Shown here piece by piece: positions 55,244 through 63,089 of a DNA stretch of 64,000 nucleotides. Origin of the DNA: Eubacterium sp. 1001713B170207_170306_E7 (GTDB lineage: Bacteria; Bacillota; Clostridia; Eubacteriales; Eubacteriaceae); contig NZ_JADMVE010000004.1 of assembly GCF_015547515.1 (NCBI RefSeq), positions 248,001-312,000 of the forward strand, written 5' to 3'. Both the position numbers and the translations under genes were made by a program. The notes below the pieces were generated by a model that saw only the letters and a list, made by a program, of their open reading frames with translations, did no database searches and was not told where the DNA came from. Position 1 is the stretch's first letter; each line of letters opens with the position of its first letter.

Positions 55244-56293
55244 TTATAAATCTAATTTCATATCCCCGGCTTTTATCCATCCGGCTCTGGCACAGAGCTT
55301 ATAGAAAACCATGGTCACAGCTGCCGGCAAAATGATTTGAAGCAGGGCAATGCCAAGCACAATCTGGACCATTGGCTGTCCGGCCTCTGTCATGGCCATG
55401 ACTGTGCCGATCTGCCCCACAAGGCCGCAGGTGCCCATTCCGGCAGCGACTGGCGTGTTCTGCATCTGGAAAACCGTGGTGGCCAGAGGTCCCAGCACTG
55501 CCGAAGCCGCCGTGGGCGGTATCCATATACGCCAGTTTTTAATGATATTGGGCACCTGAATCATTGAAGTACCAAGCCCCTGGGCCGCCAGGCCGCCGAT
55601 CCCGTTTTCCTTATAGCTCTGGACCGCAAAGCCAACCATCTGACAACAGCAGCCCACTGTGGCCGCCCCGGCGGCTATGCCGGAGAGGTTCAGCATGATG
55701 CACAGGGCCGCGCTGGAAATCGGCAGGGTGAGCACTGCCCCCACGATCACCGAGATGACAATCCCCATGATAACGGGCTGCTGCTCGGTGGCCCACATGA
55801 TCACATTTCCCAGAGCCGTCATAAAAGCGCCGATCGGCGGGCCAACCACCACGGCGACAATTGAGCCGACGAGCATGGTCACAAAGGGCGTTACTAAAAT
55901 ATCCACCTTTGTCTCTCCTGAAACCGCCTTGCCAAACTCAGCACCGATGACCGCGGCGATCAGAGCGCCGGCCGGCCCGCCCTGGGCATTGCCCAGAAAA
56001 CCGGCCACGGTGATGGAAAACAGAACAAGCGGCGGCGCATTGAGCCCGAAGGCGACCGCCACCGCAATGGCGGGCCCTGTCATAGCCTGGGCTGCCGGCC
56101 ACAAGGTCTCGCTTAAAAAGGGAATGTGAAATAATATTCCCACCTGATTCAGGATACTGCCCATGAGCAGCGTTCCGAACAGGCCAAAGGCCATGTATTT
56201 CAGCGCGTCGATCAGATAGCGCTGGGCAGAAAACTCAATATCCTTTTTCCTGAGAAAATCCCGCACATTTTCATACTTCGGTTCTTTTTTCAT
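55244..56293 (-). CDS. PTS EIIC-family membrane protein
   Basis: 349 residues, about ten membrane segments rich in Gly/Ala. The pattern (TGPAIAVAVAFGLNAPPLVL, GGPAGALIAAVIGAEFGK, TLPISSAALCIMLNLSGIAA, IWIPPTAASAVLGPLATTVF) matches the PTS_EIIC_2 family, which stands alone without EIIA/EIIB domains and has no proven substrate. ATG at 56293 has GGAGG upstream. Single gene; possible terminator lies within 55179-55243 only weakly. Confidence 0.82.
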   Translation of the reverse strand: MKKEPKYENVRDFLRKKDIEFSAQRYLIDALKYMAFGLFGTLLMGSILNQVGILFHIPFLSETLWPAAQAMTGPAIAVAVAFGLNAPPLVLFSITVAGFLGNAQGGPAGALIAAVIGAEFGKAVSGETKVDILVTPFVTMLVGSIVAVVVGPPIGAFMTALGNVIMWATEQQPVIMGIVISVIVGAVLTLPISSAALCIMLNLSGIAAGAATVGCCCQMVGFAVQSYKENGIGGLAAQGLGTSMIQVPNIIKNWRIWIPPTAASAVLGPLATTVFQMQNTPVAAGMGTCGLVGQIGTVMAMTEAGQPMVQIVLGIALLQIILPAAVTMVFYKLCARAGWIKAGDMKLDL

Positions 56294-56380
56294 TTTTCCT
56301 CCAACCTGTAATTCGATTTTATCTGTTTCACACAGGCAAAACAAAAGGACACAATCTGTATTCTGTCTGCTGTGTCAAAA

Positions 56381-56418
56381 AATAAAAATACCGAGTAAGA
56401 CCCGATATTTTTATTTTT
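56381..56418 (-). terminator. Terminator after acetolactate decarboxylase
   Basis: AAAAATACCGAGT and ACCCGATATTTTT (plus-strand view) pair with a G-T wobble; A/T runs both sides. Confidence 0.7.
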
Positions 56419-56512
56419 AAGCAATAAACTAAAATACATTATTGTATCCTTATAATTTAAAACTTTTTATATTTTATTATTATAGCATGTTTTCAAAAAA
56501 ATTTCAAGCGAC

Positions 56513-57154
56513 TCAGCGATGATCAATCTCTTTAATCTGACTACAGATTTTAAAGCTGCCGGCCAGCCTGTGGCCGCTCACCTGATTTACATGGCCTCCC
56601 CATTTTTGATCCTTTGATAAAAAATGAAAATGCCAGCCCACAAAGTTTTTTCCATCGGCCCACTCAGGACAGCGGACGCCCACCAGCGTGCCATCAACCG
56701 CCTTAAGCGTCACACATTTCTGACGTCCCACAATCACGTCCAGCGCCTCGTAGGGTTTTTGGACTGGCCAGACACTGTGGATCTCGATTGTTTTAAAGCG
56801 GCCGTCCAAACGTCCGATAAAGCAGCGCTCATGAATCTGGGCTTTCAGCTGCTCATCCAGCAGACGGCAGAGATCATCCATGTCTGTGAATCCGCCCAGA
56901 TCAAAGTGCGTATCCGGTATAAAATCCGAGACCGTGGCAAAGGGCGTCCGCTCATTTTCACCGGCTCTCCGGGCGCGGCAGTCGCCGTCTGCCTGGTAGG
57001 GCACCCCGTCCAGAACAATCATTTCTCCATCCAGTGCATGATAGGTTCCAAATCCGATATCGCCGTGCTCGAGGAGCATCCTGACCGTTCCGCAGCCGTC
57101 AAAGCCGCGGTTTTTAAAGGCCTCAAAGGTTGAAAACTGATAAATGGTACTCAT
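56513..57154 (-). CDS. budA: Alpha-acetolactate decarboxylase
   Basis: Zinc enzyme that decarboxylates acetolactate to acetoin. Family signatures: LEHGDIGFGTYHALDGEMIV (near residue 26), VDGTLVGVRCPEW, and the zinc ligands in GWHFHFLSKDQKWGGH (two His of HFH plus the last His, about 172-187) with the catalytic Glu in the N-terminal block. 213 residues, slightly short of the 235-260 typical of secreted-type homologues. Starts 8 bases after the CobW gene, so the two are in one operon. In this organism it may drain excess acetolactate from branched-chain amino acid synthesis. Confidence 0.92.
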   Translation of the reverse strand: MSTIYQFSTFEAFKNRGFDGCGTVRMLLEHGDIGFGTYHALDGEMIVLDGVPYQADGDCRARRAGENERTPFATVSDFIPDTHFDLGGFTDMDDLCRLLDEQLKAQIHERCFIGRLDGRFKTIEIHSVWPVQKPYEALDVIVGRQKCVTLKAVDGTLVGVRCPEWADGKNFVGWHFHFLSKDQKWGGHVNQVSGHRLAGSFKICSQIKEIDHR

Positions 57155-57161
57155 ATTATTC

Positions 57162-58082
57162 CTACCTGAATTCCATGGGAACATCGCCTAAAAACTTTTT
57201 CCAGGCGGCCAGCACTTCGCTGATAATCTTAATGCCGATCGAGGAGATGATGACTATTTCTGTCTGCTCGAGGCTAGTTTTCCAGGGATTCATCACCGCG
57301 AACTCATTGACACAGCTGACCTCAAAATCACCGGCGTTGGTTTTTACAAAGCCTTTAATCCGGTAGGCGTGTTTTTTGATGTCGTGCAGGAAAGCGCCGA
57401 ATTTCTGATAATCCAAAGGCGCATCGACACGCAGAACGCTTGTCTTTGGACGGGATTCCCAGGTGTTGGTGGTCTCAACCGGAGCTGGCTGTTCTCCGTT
57501 CATTTCGGCGAGAACTGCTTCCATGGAAACCTCGCAGAAGGCGGCCCTGTATATCTTGGTACGGCCGTTTACTTCCCTGATCTTTTCCTCAATCTGGTTC
57601 AGCCTGTCCTCGCTCTGTAAATCTGTTTTATTGATAATGACCGCATTGCTGTAAACCAGCTGCTTATGCAGCGCCGGAATCAAATCGTATTGCTCCAGAA
57701 AATACAAGCCGTCCACAATGCAGATCGCGCCAAGGTAATCATAGGCTTTTCCGCTGATTGAGGTCACTGTCTCCAAAATGGTTCCCATATTTGAGGGATC
57801 GGCTACACCGGAGGACTCCACAAAAACATACTCTAAATCGTAATCCAGAAAGCCTACCAGTCCTTTAATATAATTTTCCTTTAAACAGGCACAGAAAACA
57901 GAACCGCCTGTCAACTCAAGCAAATCAAAATCATCGCCTTTAATGAGCTCTCCGTCAATGCTTTTTTCTCCGAACTCATTCATTAAAACCCCAATTTTGA
58001 CATCCTTAAAGCTTTTTAGCAAATTTGTTAAAAAGGTCGTTTTACCAGATCCTAAAAAACCGGTTAAAAGTACTAGCTTCAT
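57162..58082 (-). CDS. CobW/COG0523 GTPase
   Basis: 306 residues. Walker A GFLGSGKTTFL (about 8-18), switch region VLMNEFGEKSIDGELI, GTP-specificity motif NKTD (about 152) and a C-terminal CobW domain. The usual metal site CxCC is reduced to FCACLKE (CxC). COG0523 GTPases deliver metals (Zn, Co, Fe) to client enzymes. It lies between the methyltransferase-thioredoxin fusion upstream and acetolactate decarboxylase downstream. GGAGGG precedes the ATG at 58082. Confidence 0.9.
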   Translation of the reverse strand: MKLVLLTGFLGSGKTTFLTNLLKSFKDVKIGVLMNEFGEKSIDGELIKGDDFDLLELTGGSVFCACLKENYIKGLVGFLDYDLEYVFVESSGVADPSNMGTILETVTSISGKAYDYLGAICIVDGLYFLEQYDLIPALHKQLVYSNAVIINKTDLQSEDRLNQIEEKIREVNGRTKIYRAAFCEVSMEAVLAEMNGEQPAPVETTNTWESRPKTSVLRVDAPLDYQKFGAFLHDIKKHAYRIKGFVKTNAGDFEVSCVNEFAVMNPWKTSLEQTEIVIISSIGIKIISEVLAAWKKFLGDVPMEFR

Positions 58083-58103
58083 TTTTCCCTCCACTGAAAA
58101 CAG

Positions 58104-58137
58104 GGTGGGTAACCTGAGGCACCCACCCTGGTGTTGT
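58104..58137 (-). terminator. Hairpin between methyltransferase and CobW genes
   Basis: CAGGGTGGGT and ACCCACCCTG form a 10-bp stem; only a short T run (GTTTTC) follows on the minus strand, so partial attenuation is likely. Confidence 0.55.
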
Positions 58138-58140
58138 TTT

Positions 58141-59490
58141 TTATAAGTATTTTTTCACTTCATCTACAATTTCCTGACGGCTTGGGATGATGGAAGACCA
58201 TACCAGCTGTCCGTTGATGTAAATGGATGGGAGATGCTGTACGCCCATCTTCTGCGTACGCGCAATATCCTCTTTAATACAGTATTTATAAACGGCAATA
58301 TCAATGTCGTCGCCGAATTCTTCCTTGGCCAGCATAGCGGCTTTTTCCATATAAGTACAGGCAGCGCACTGAACCGGGTCAAGGGTAAAGACTTCGATGA
58401 AAGGCTTATCCAGATTTTCATAATCCGGCAGATCTACATCGCCAAGGGTATCGACCGCTTCGTAATTCTTGACCATTTCGCGGACTTCCTCGGTGTGTTT
58501 AACCGCCTGAACACACGCGATGGTGTTTTCCATGGGCACGCTGTAAGGCATGTCGCAGCCCGGGCTTACGATGAGGTTGTGATGATCAATGTTGTCCAAC
58601 ATATCGACAACGTATTTCATATTATCCTGCTGTGTCCCGAAAAGCATGGTTGTTGTAAGCGGAATGTTCCCGCCGATCGCGATGTTGTACTGGTCGGTAA
58701 TCTTCTTGGCTTCATTGATATTGACATTTTCGTCAATGGAAACGCCGTCCGGCTCGGTCCGGCACATTACATCCATCTGAATGGTCGCATCGCCGCAGAC
58801 AAAGAAACAGCCAAGAGCGCCCTTGCTGCGAATATAGTCAAAGGCCACCTTGAATTGATCCATAAACAGCTCTTCAATGGATTTCGGTGAAATCTGGCTG
58901 ATGATCGGGTCGACCAGAGCGATAACATCCATTCCTGCTTCCACGTAATAGTCGGTCATGGCGTTGCAGACTTCGGTACAGAAAGCGACCAGCTCTTTGA
59001 CGTAATCGGGATACATAATAATATCCATGAAGAATTCACTTCCGCGGATATGTGAAGCCAGGGTGACCGGGCCGCAGATCAGGCCATATAAAGCCGTGTC
59101 GTCGCCTACAGCTTCTTTCACCCGGCGCATAACATCCAGCACCATTGGGATACGGCCATCGGTTTTCTTAGGAATCTTGCATTTGCACGGTACCTTGAGT
59201 TCGCCGGCAAAGGGGTGGCTCATAACAGAAGGCGGATTATCCTCTGCCCACAGCAGCTCGCAGCCCAAAATTTCAGCTTCGATCTGTAAGTCAAAAATGA
59301 TCGGCATCCCGTCCGGTGTATATAATTTATGAACCTCCATCAATGATTCATATAATTTATCGCCGTCTGTCAAAACTTCTCTGGCTGTATAGCCTTTTAA
59401 GGAACCTGCGTGCACGCCGCTGAACGGAACAAACGGCACACCGTCTGTCTGTTCGTGTCTCAATGTTTTTAATAAAAGTTCTTTACCCAT
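58141..59490 (-). CDS. UroD-fold corrinoid methyltransferase fused to a thioredoxin-like domain
   Basis: 449 residues. Residues 1-345 are the uroporphyrinogen decarboxylase fold used by MtaA/MtbA/MtsA-type enzymes, which move methyl groups between corrinoid proteins and thiols or pterins (MGKELLLKTLRHEQTDGVPF; LYGLICGPVTLASHI). In MtaA/MtbA zinc is held by H-x-C and a later C; here the first motif reads FFVCGDAT, with Phe in place of His, and the later Cys is in VSPGCDMP. Residues about 365-449 are a thioredoxin-like domain with CAAC and a cis-Pro region (HLPSIYINGQLV). The ATG at 59490 has GGAGG. It lies between two CobW genes. Confidence 0.85.
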   Translation of the reverse strand: MGKELLLKTLRHEQTDGVPFVPFSGVHAGSLKGYTAREVLTDGDKLYESLMEVHKLYTPDGMPIIFDLQIEAEILGCELLWAEDNPPSVMSHPFAGELKVPCKCKIPKKTDGRIPMVLDVMRRVKEAVGDDTALYGLICGPVTLASHIRGSEFFMDIIMYPDYVKELVAFCTEVCNAMTDYYVEAGMDVIALVDPIISQISPKSIEELFMDQFKVAFDYIRSKGALGCFFVCGDATIQMDVMCRTEPDGVSIDENVNINEAKKITDQYNIAIGGNIPLTTTMLFGTQQDNMKYVVDMLDNIDHHNLIVSPGCDMPYSVPMENTIACVQAVKHTEEVREMVKNYEAVDTLGDVDLPDYENLDKPFIEVFTLDPVQCAACTYMEKAAMLAKEEFGDDIDIAVYKYCIKEDIARTQKMGVQHLPSIYINGQLVWSSIIPSRQEIVDEVKKYL

Positions 59491-59688
59491 TTTTTCCTCC
59501 AAAATTGTTTTGTTCATCATGCTTCATTTGTTTTATCTTGTGTTAAGTATATAATTTTAAAGGAAAATATGATTGTAGGTGACTTTGTTTTTTTGGGAAA
59601 TTCTCCACGAAAAAGAGGCCGAAGCCGCATATGTATACGAAATCAGCCTGTTTTTTTGGTAGATTTTCCCTGTTTTTTGGTAAAGGCT

Positions 59689-60768
59689 TTACATCCGGTA
59701 GGTCGGGTCCGGGAACCCTGGCCGGAAAGCCTCGATGACCAGATTTTCAGCGTTGAAGCCAAGACTTTCGGCCAGCGCTCCAACCTTTTCACTGGTGTGT
59801 TTTTCAAGCAGCTTTGGGTCGACCGCCGCTCTCAGGTTAATGGTCAGCTGCCCCTTTGTCATTTCCTGTCCGAGGGACTGGTCCAGCTCTACCGGCTGGC
59901 GGACACCGACACAGCTCAGCTTTGAGGCGCCCTTATCCGTATCCAGATAAAGCTTCAGATGGCCGATCTCGCCGCCTTCTTTTATCACGGCTTCCTTCAG
60001 TGCCTCGCCCAGCGCGCTCATGAGCTCGTCGCCGTTCACAGCGTTTCTGGCATTGATTTCAGCCTTGGCGTTCAGCCAGCCCATTTCGGCTTCTGCGTTG
60101 CCGTAGGTTTCATAGACCACATCCATTTTCTTTGCGTTGGCAGCCGCAATATCCGCAGAAAGAACCGCCAGAAGCCAGGTTTCCACTCCTTTTCCCTCTC
60201 TTGCGGAAATTTCCATCACGCGGCTTTCAGGGTATTTTTCATTTAAATAGCCCACCAGCTTTTCTTTTTCGTCAGCGTCGAGGGTATCGACCTTGTTTAA
60301 AATGATAAAGTCTGCTTCCTCCATCTGCTTGTCCATGATGTAATAAACGCCTTCCGAAAAGGCTTCGGTATTATTATCCATAAAATCCTTCAGGCGTCCA
60401 GGCTCTACCAGAACAGAAAGCGGCAGCACCTCCAGCGCGCCGGCTTTTCCCTCTTTGGAAGGCTTCATAATCGTCGAAACCAAATCCGTACAACTGCCAA
60501 CCGGCTCTGCCAGAATATAATCTTCCTGACGCATTTCGTCCACGCGTTCTGCGAAGCCTGGATAATTACAGCAGAAGCAGCTTCCTGTCAGCTCTGTAAC
60601 TTCAAGATCATGATTTTCAACATATTGGGTATCTACCAGATAATCGGTCTGGTCATTGGTAATGAGCCCCACGGTATTTCCTATTTTTTTAAGTGTTTTT
60701 GCCACTTCAATCATTGCCGTTGTTTTTCCGGCGCCTAAAAATCCGCCGATCACCATAAGCTTTGCCAT
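59689..60768 (-). CDS. CobW/COG0523 GTPase
   Basis: 359 residues. Walker A GGFLGAGKTTAMIE (about 5-18), CxCC metal motif GSCFCCNY (about 64-71), NKVD (about 158) and an elongated C-terminal part unlike the usual CobW domain. A full CxCC makes this the canonical partner of the two GTPases here. The start is uncertain: GAGGAG is 12 bases from this ATG and 3 from an upstream GTG at 60777. A 198-base gap (59491-59688) to the methyltransferase gene contains no gene and no clear terminator. The inverted repeat at 60793 precedes it. Confidence 0.88.
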   Translation of the reverse strand: MAKLMVIGGFLGAGKTTAMIEVAKTLKKIGNTVGLITNDQTDYLVDTQYVENHDLEVTELTGSCFCCNYPGFAERVDEMRQEDYILAEPVGSCTDLVSTIMKPSKEGKAGALEVLPLSVLVEPGRLKDFMDNNTEAFSEGVYYIMDKQMEEADFIILNKVDTLDADEKEKLVGYLNEKYPESRVMEISAREGKGVETWLLAVLSADIAAANAKKMDVVYETYGNAEAEMGWLNAKAEINARNAVNGDELMSALGEALKEAVIKEGGEIGHLKLYLDTDKGASKLSCVGVRQPVELDQSLGQEMTKGQLTINLRAAVDPKLLEKHTSEKVGALAESLGFNAENLVIEAFRPGFPDPTYRM

Positions 60769-60792
60769 ATCAATCACTTACTCCTCTGTCAG

Positions 60793-60833
60793 AATAAAAC
60801 ATTTATTGTACTTAATCTAATAAATGTTTTATT
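60793..60833. promoter_or_regulatory. 15-bp perfect inverted repeat upstream of the CobW/methyltransferase genes
   Basis: AATAAAACATTTATT (60793-60807), 11-base spacer, AATAAATGTTTTATT (60819-60833). Each arm is itself a palindrome (AATAAA-nnn-TTTATT). The pair probably binds a dimeric regulator twice; it lies 25 bases before the CobW start. Confidence 0.7.
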
Positions 60834-60927
60834 CAATTATATAGCCTTTTCCAGATCATGCCTTGTAAATTATTATTTTATTTAGGTAGATTTTTGACAA
60901 ATTGAACGGTTTTGGTTGGTTATACAA

Positions 60928-60955
60928 CAAAAAAAGCCCGGTTTTTGGGCTTTTC
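60928..60955 (-). terminator. Terminator after the cobalamin reactivation-domain gene
   Basis: AAAAGCCC and GGGCTTTT enclose a 7-base loop, with an eight-T run on the minus strand. A second hairpin at 60965-60996, related to the one at 10901, lies just before it. Confidence 0.85.
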
Positions 60956-60997
60956 AGGTATATCAGCGGTACACGCTGTTTTGGCGTATACACCGCA

Positions 60998-61651
60998 TCA
61001 CGCCGGACGCTTTTCTGTTTTCCGGAACGCACAGTCCGTATTTGAGCAGAGACGGCAGTCATGGTCTACCCCGGAGGTGCAGATTTCCTGGTCAGCTCCA
61101 TAGACATATCCCAGGGTTTTTATGGGATTGTACATGTACCCCTCCGTGATATCCACGGCCAGCTGGCGGCGGCCGTCCACCGCCTCCAGTATCGCTTTCT
61201 GAAAATGGATTGGAATCAGCCGGTCATCCGGGGCGAAACGGACCGTCAGGCCATACCCCTTACGGGCGCAGACGTCCTCTTTGATAATCTGATAAAAATC
61301 ATTTGACAGATCAAATAAAACCTGATCGGCAATGCTGTCAATCATCAGGCCTTTCAGATAATCCTTTTCCATAAAATAGGCAGTGCAGCGTTCGCTGATC
61401 CCCGGCCCCAGCGTGACCATACTGCATACCAGATGGCTGAGCCCTGTCAGCTCTCTGTGGATCGACGGGCCCATTTCATTTGGAATGAGCTTATAAACCC
61501 CACACGGTTCAATGAGTCCGGGAAGTTCCTCGGCCAGTTCATCATAGGCCCTTTCATATTCATTATAATTCCAGAGCTCCTTGCGGATATGCATCTGCTC
61601 AAACAGTTTTTCCTGATTCATGCGGACTGGTATTCCTCTATAGCATCCCAT
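60998..61651 (-). CDS. Cobalamin-dependent methionine synthase activation-domain protein
   Basis: 217 residues. Resembles the SAM-binding reactivation domain of MetH as a stand-alone protein (LIDSIADQVLFDLSNDFYQII, the YGLTVRFAPDDRLIPI region) and ends with a Cys cluster (EICTSGVDHDCRLCSNTDCAF) that could hold an iron-sulfur centre. Such proteins probably repair inactive corrinoid proteins or MetH; the MetH at 30126 lacks this domain. GAGG sits 4-5 bases before the ATG at 61651, so that start is preferred over one ten codons later. Last gene of the group beginning with the sigma-54 activator. Confidence 0.85.
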   Translation of the reverse strand: MGCYRGIPVRMNQEKLFEQMHIRKELWNYNEYERAYDELAEELPGLIEPCGVYKLIPNEMGPSIHRELTGLSHLVCSMVTLGPGISERCTAYFMEKDYLKGLMIDSIADQVLFDLSNDFYQIIKEDVCARKGYGLTVRFAPDDRLIPIHFQKAILEAVDGRRQLAVDITEGYMYNPIKTLGYVYGADQEICTSGVDHDCRLCSNTDCAFRKTEKRPA

Positions 61652-61669
61652 CTTTCCTCACAATCCTTT

Positions 61670-62161
61670 TTATATGCTGACCCGCTCCACCGGGTTGCCG
61701 CAGGCTGCCAGAAACTGCTTCAGACCTTCCGCACTGAAGTGCACTGTGGCCGTATTGACATTTGGGTGGAAATTCACAAATTCCTCGTCCAGGACATCCT
61801 CATCAATATAGACCTCTACCTCATGGTTCTGATCATTAATAATGCCAAAAACAGAGACCGCGCCGGTGGTGACGCCCAGATATTTGAGCAGCCGTTCCTC
61901 AGAGGCAAAGCTCAGATTGCTGACACCGATCTGCTTTCCAAAGGCTTTGATATTCATCTGCTTGGACTCCTCCAGAATAACCAGAATGTGCCGGTTTCCT
62001 TTTTTGTTGCGCAGTAAAAGGTTCTTGCAGTGCGCGCCCTTCACATCATCCATATATTGCTCCAGCTCTTCGCAGGTATAAACCGGCGGATGCTCGATCA
62101 CCTGATATTGCACACCAAGCTTGTCCAAAAAATCATATACTTTTTTTGCTTCATTTTCCAT
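61670..62161 (-). CDS. ProX/YbaK-type aminoacyl-tRNA deacylase
   Basis: 163 residues: the YbaK/ProX editing fold (VYDFLDKLGVQYQVIEHPPV, CKNLLLRNKKGNRHILVILE, SFASEERLLKYLGVTTGAVS). Hydrolyses mischarged tRNA, typically Ala-tRNA(Pro). ATG lies 2 bases after the exporter gene's stop, so translation is coupled. Similar PrdX proteins adjoin proline/glycine reductase regulators in Clostridia. Confidence 0.9.
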   Translation of the reverse strand: MENEAKKVYDFLDKLGVQYQVIEHPPVYTCEELEQYMDDVKGAHCKNLLLRNKKGNRHILVILEESKQMNIKAFGKQIGVSNLSFASEERLLKYLGVTTGAVSVFGIINDQNHEVEVYIDEDVLDEEFVNFHPNVNTATVHFSAEGLKQFLAACGNPVERVSI

Positions 62162-62163
62162 TT

Positions 62164-63051
62164 TTATTCCCTCTTTCTGATTTTTTTCTTTCTGAGATAG
62201 CCCTCAAAAGCAATCAGCAAAATAACCGCCAGCATCATCAGGCTCCCCAGAAGACTATAGGCTGTCAGCGGCTCCTGAAAAACGGCAACGCCGCACAAAA
62301 GCGCAACTACCGGCTCAAGCACACAGATCATCGCCGCATAGGTGGGGCCGATGGTGTGGATGGCAACCGTCGAAAAGCCGATACCAATAATGGACAGCGC
62401 AGCCACCCCCAACATCGACATGTAAACCGCTGATCCGAGATTAACAAGGTGAAGTTCTCCCTTGATCAGGCCCCAGGTGCCAAACACAAGCACTACCACC
62501 AGCGCCAGATAAAAAAGCAGATTGACCGGGTCCAGGTCTTTGATACTGCTCTCGCTGACGCTGACCATATAAAAGCCAAAGGCCGCGCCGGATAAAAGGG
62601 CGATCAGCAGCCCAACAATGTTTACGGTAAAGTTAAATTCCATGAGAAAGGCAATTCCCAGGCAGGTCAGAAACAGGGCCGCCGCCTTTACCCAGGTCAT
62701 TTTTTCCCTGTAAAAGACCACCATAAAAAGCGCGACAAAAAGCGGATACGAAAAATGAATCATGGTCGCCTGGCTCATCGGCATAAAAATATAGGACTCC
62801 GCCAAAAGAAAAATTGCCCCGCCGTAGCCGATAACGCCGTATATCAACAAATCTTTGATCTGTTTTCCGGAAGGCCTCACAAGTTTTTTTCTGATTACCA
62901 GATAAGTGCCGGCCACCATGAAAATAATCATAAACCGGCTGACCAGTATGGTGTCGCTGTTTACGGACAGATTGACCAGATTCTTGGTGAAAAGTGAGAT
63001 AAAGCCATAGGCCGCCGCGCCGATAACCGCAATGATAATCCCTTTAAACAT
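62164..63051 (-). CDS. EamA-family (DMT) transporter
   Basis: 295 residues, ten membrane helices in two EamA repeats (IIIAVIGAAAYGFISLFTKN start; ending VALLCGVAVFQEPLTAYSLL). Usually an exporter of amino acids or metabolites. It follows the sigma-54 activator gene by 38 bases and precedes the deacylase directly. The substrate is unknown. Confidence 0.9.
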   Translation of the reverse strand: MFKGIIIAVIGAAAYGFISLFTKNLVNLSVNSDTILVSRFMIIFMVAGTYLVIRKKLVRPSGKQIKDLLIYGVIGYGGAIFLLAESYIFMPMSQATMIHFSYPLFVALFMVVFYREKMTWVKAAALFLTCLGIAFLMEFNFTVNIVGLLIALLSGAAFGFYMVSVSESSIKDLDPVNLLFYLALVVVLVFGTWGLIKGELHLVNLGSAVYMSMLGVAALSIIGIGFSTVAIHTIGPTYAAMICVLEPVVALLCGVAVFQEPLTAYSLLGSLMMLAVILLIAFEGYLRKKKIRKRE

Positions 63052-63089
63052 CTTACTCCCCTTACTTTCCTGAACACCCCTCCACGGCT

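Noticed and set aside
59491..60792. Sigma-54 promoters for the CobW/methyltransferase genes
   Set aside because: No TGGCAC-n5-TTGCA-like site was found upstream of either gene.
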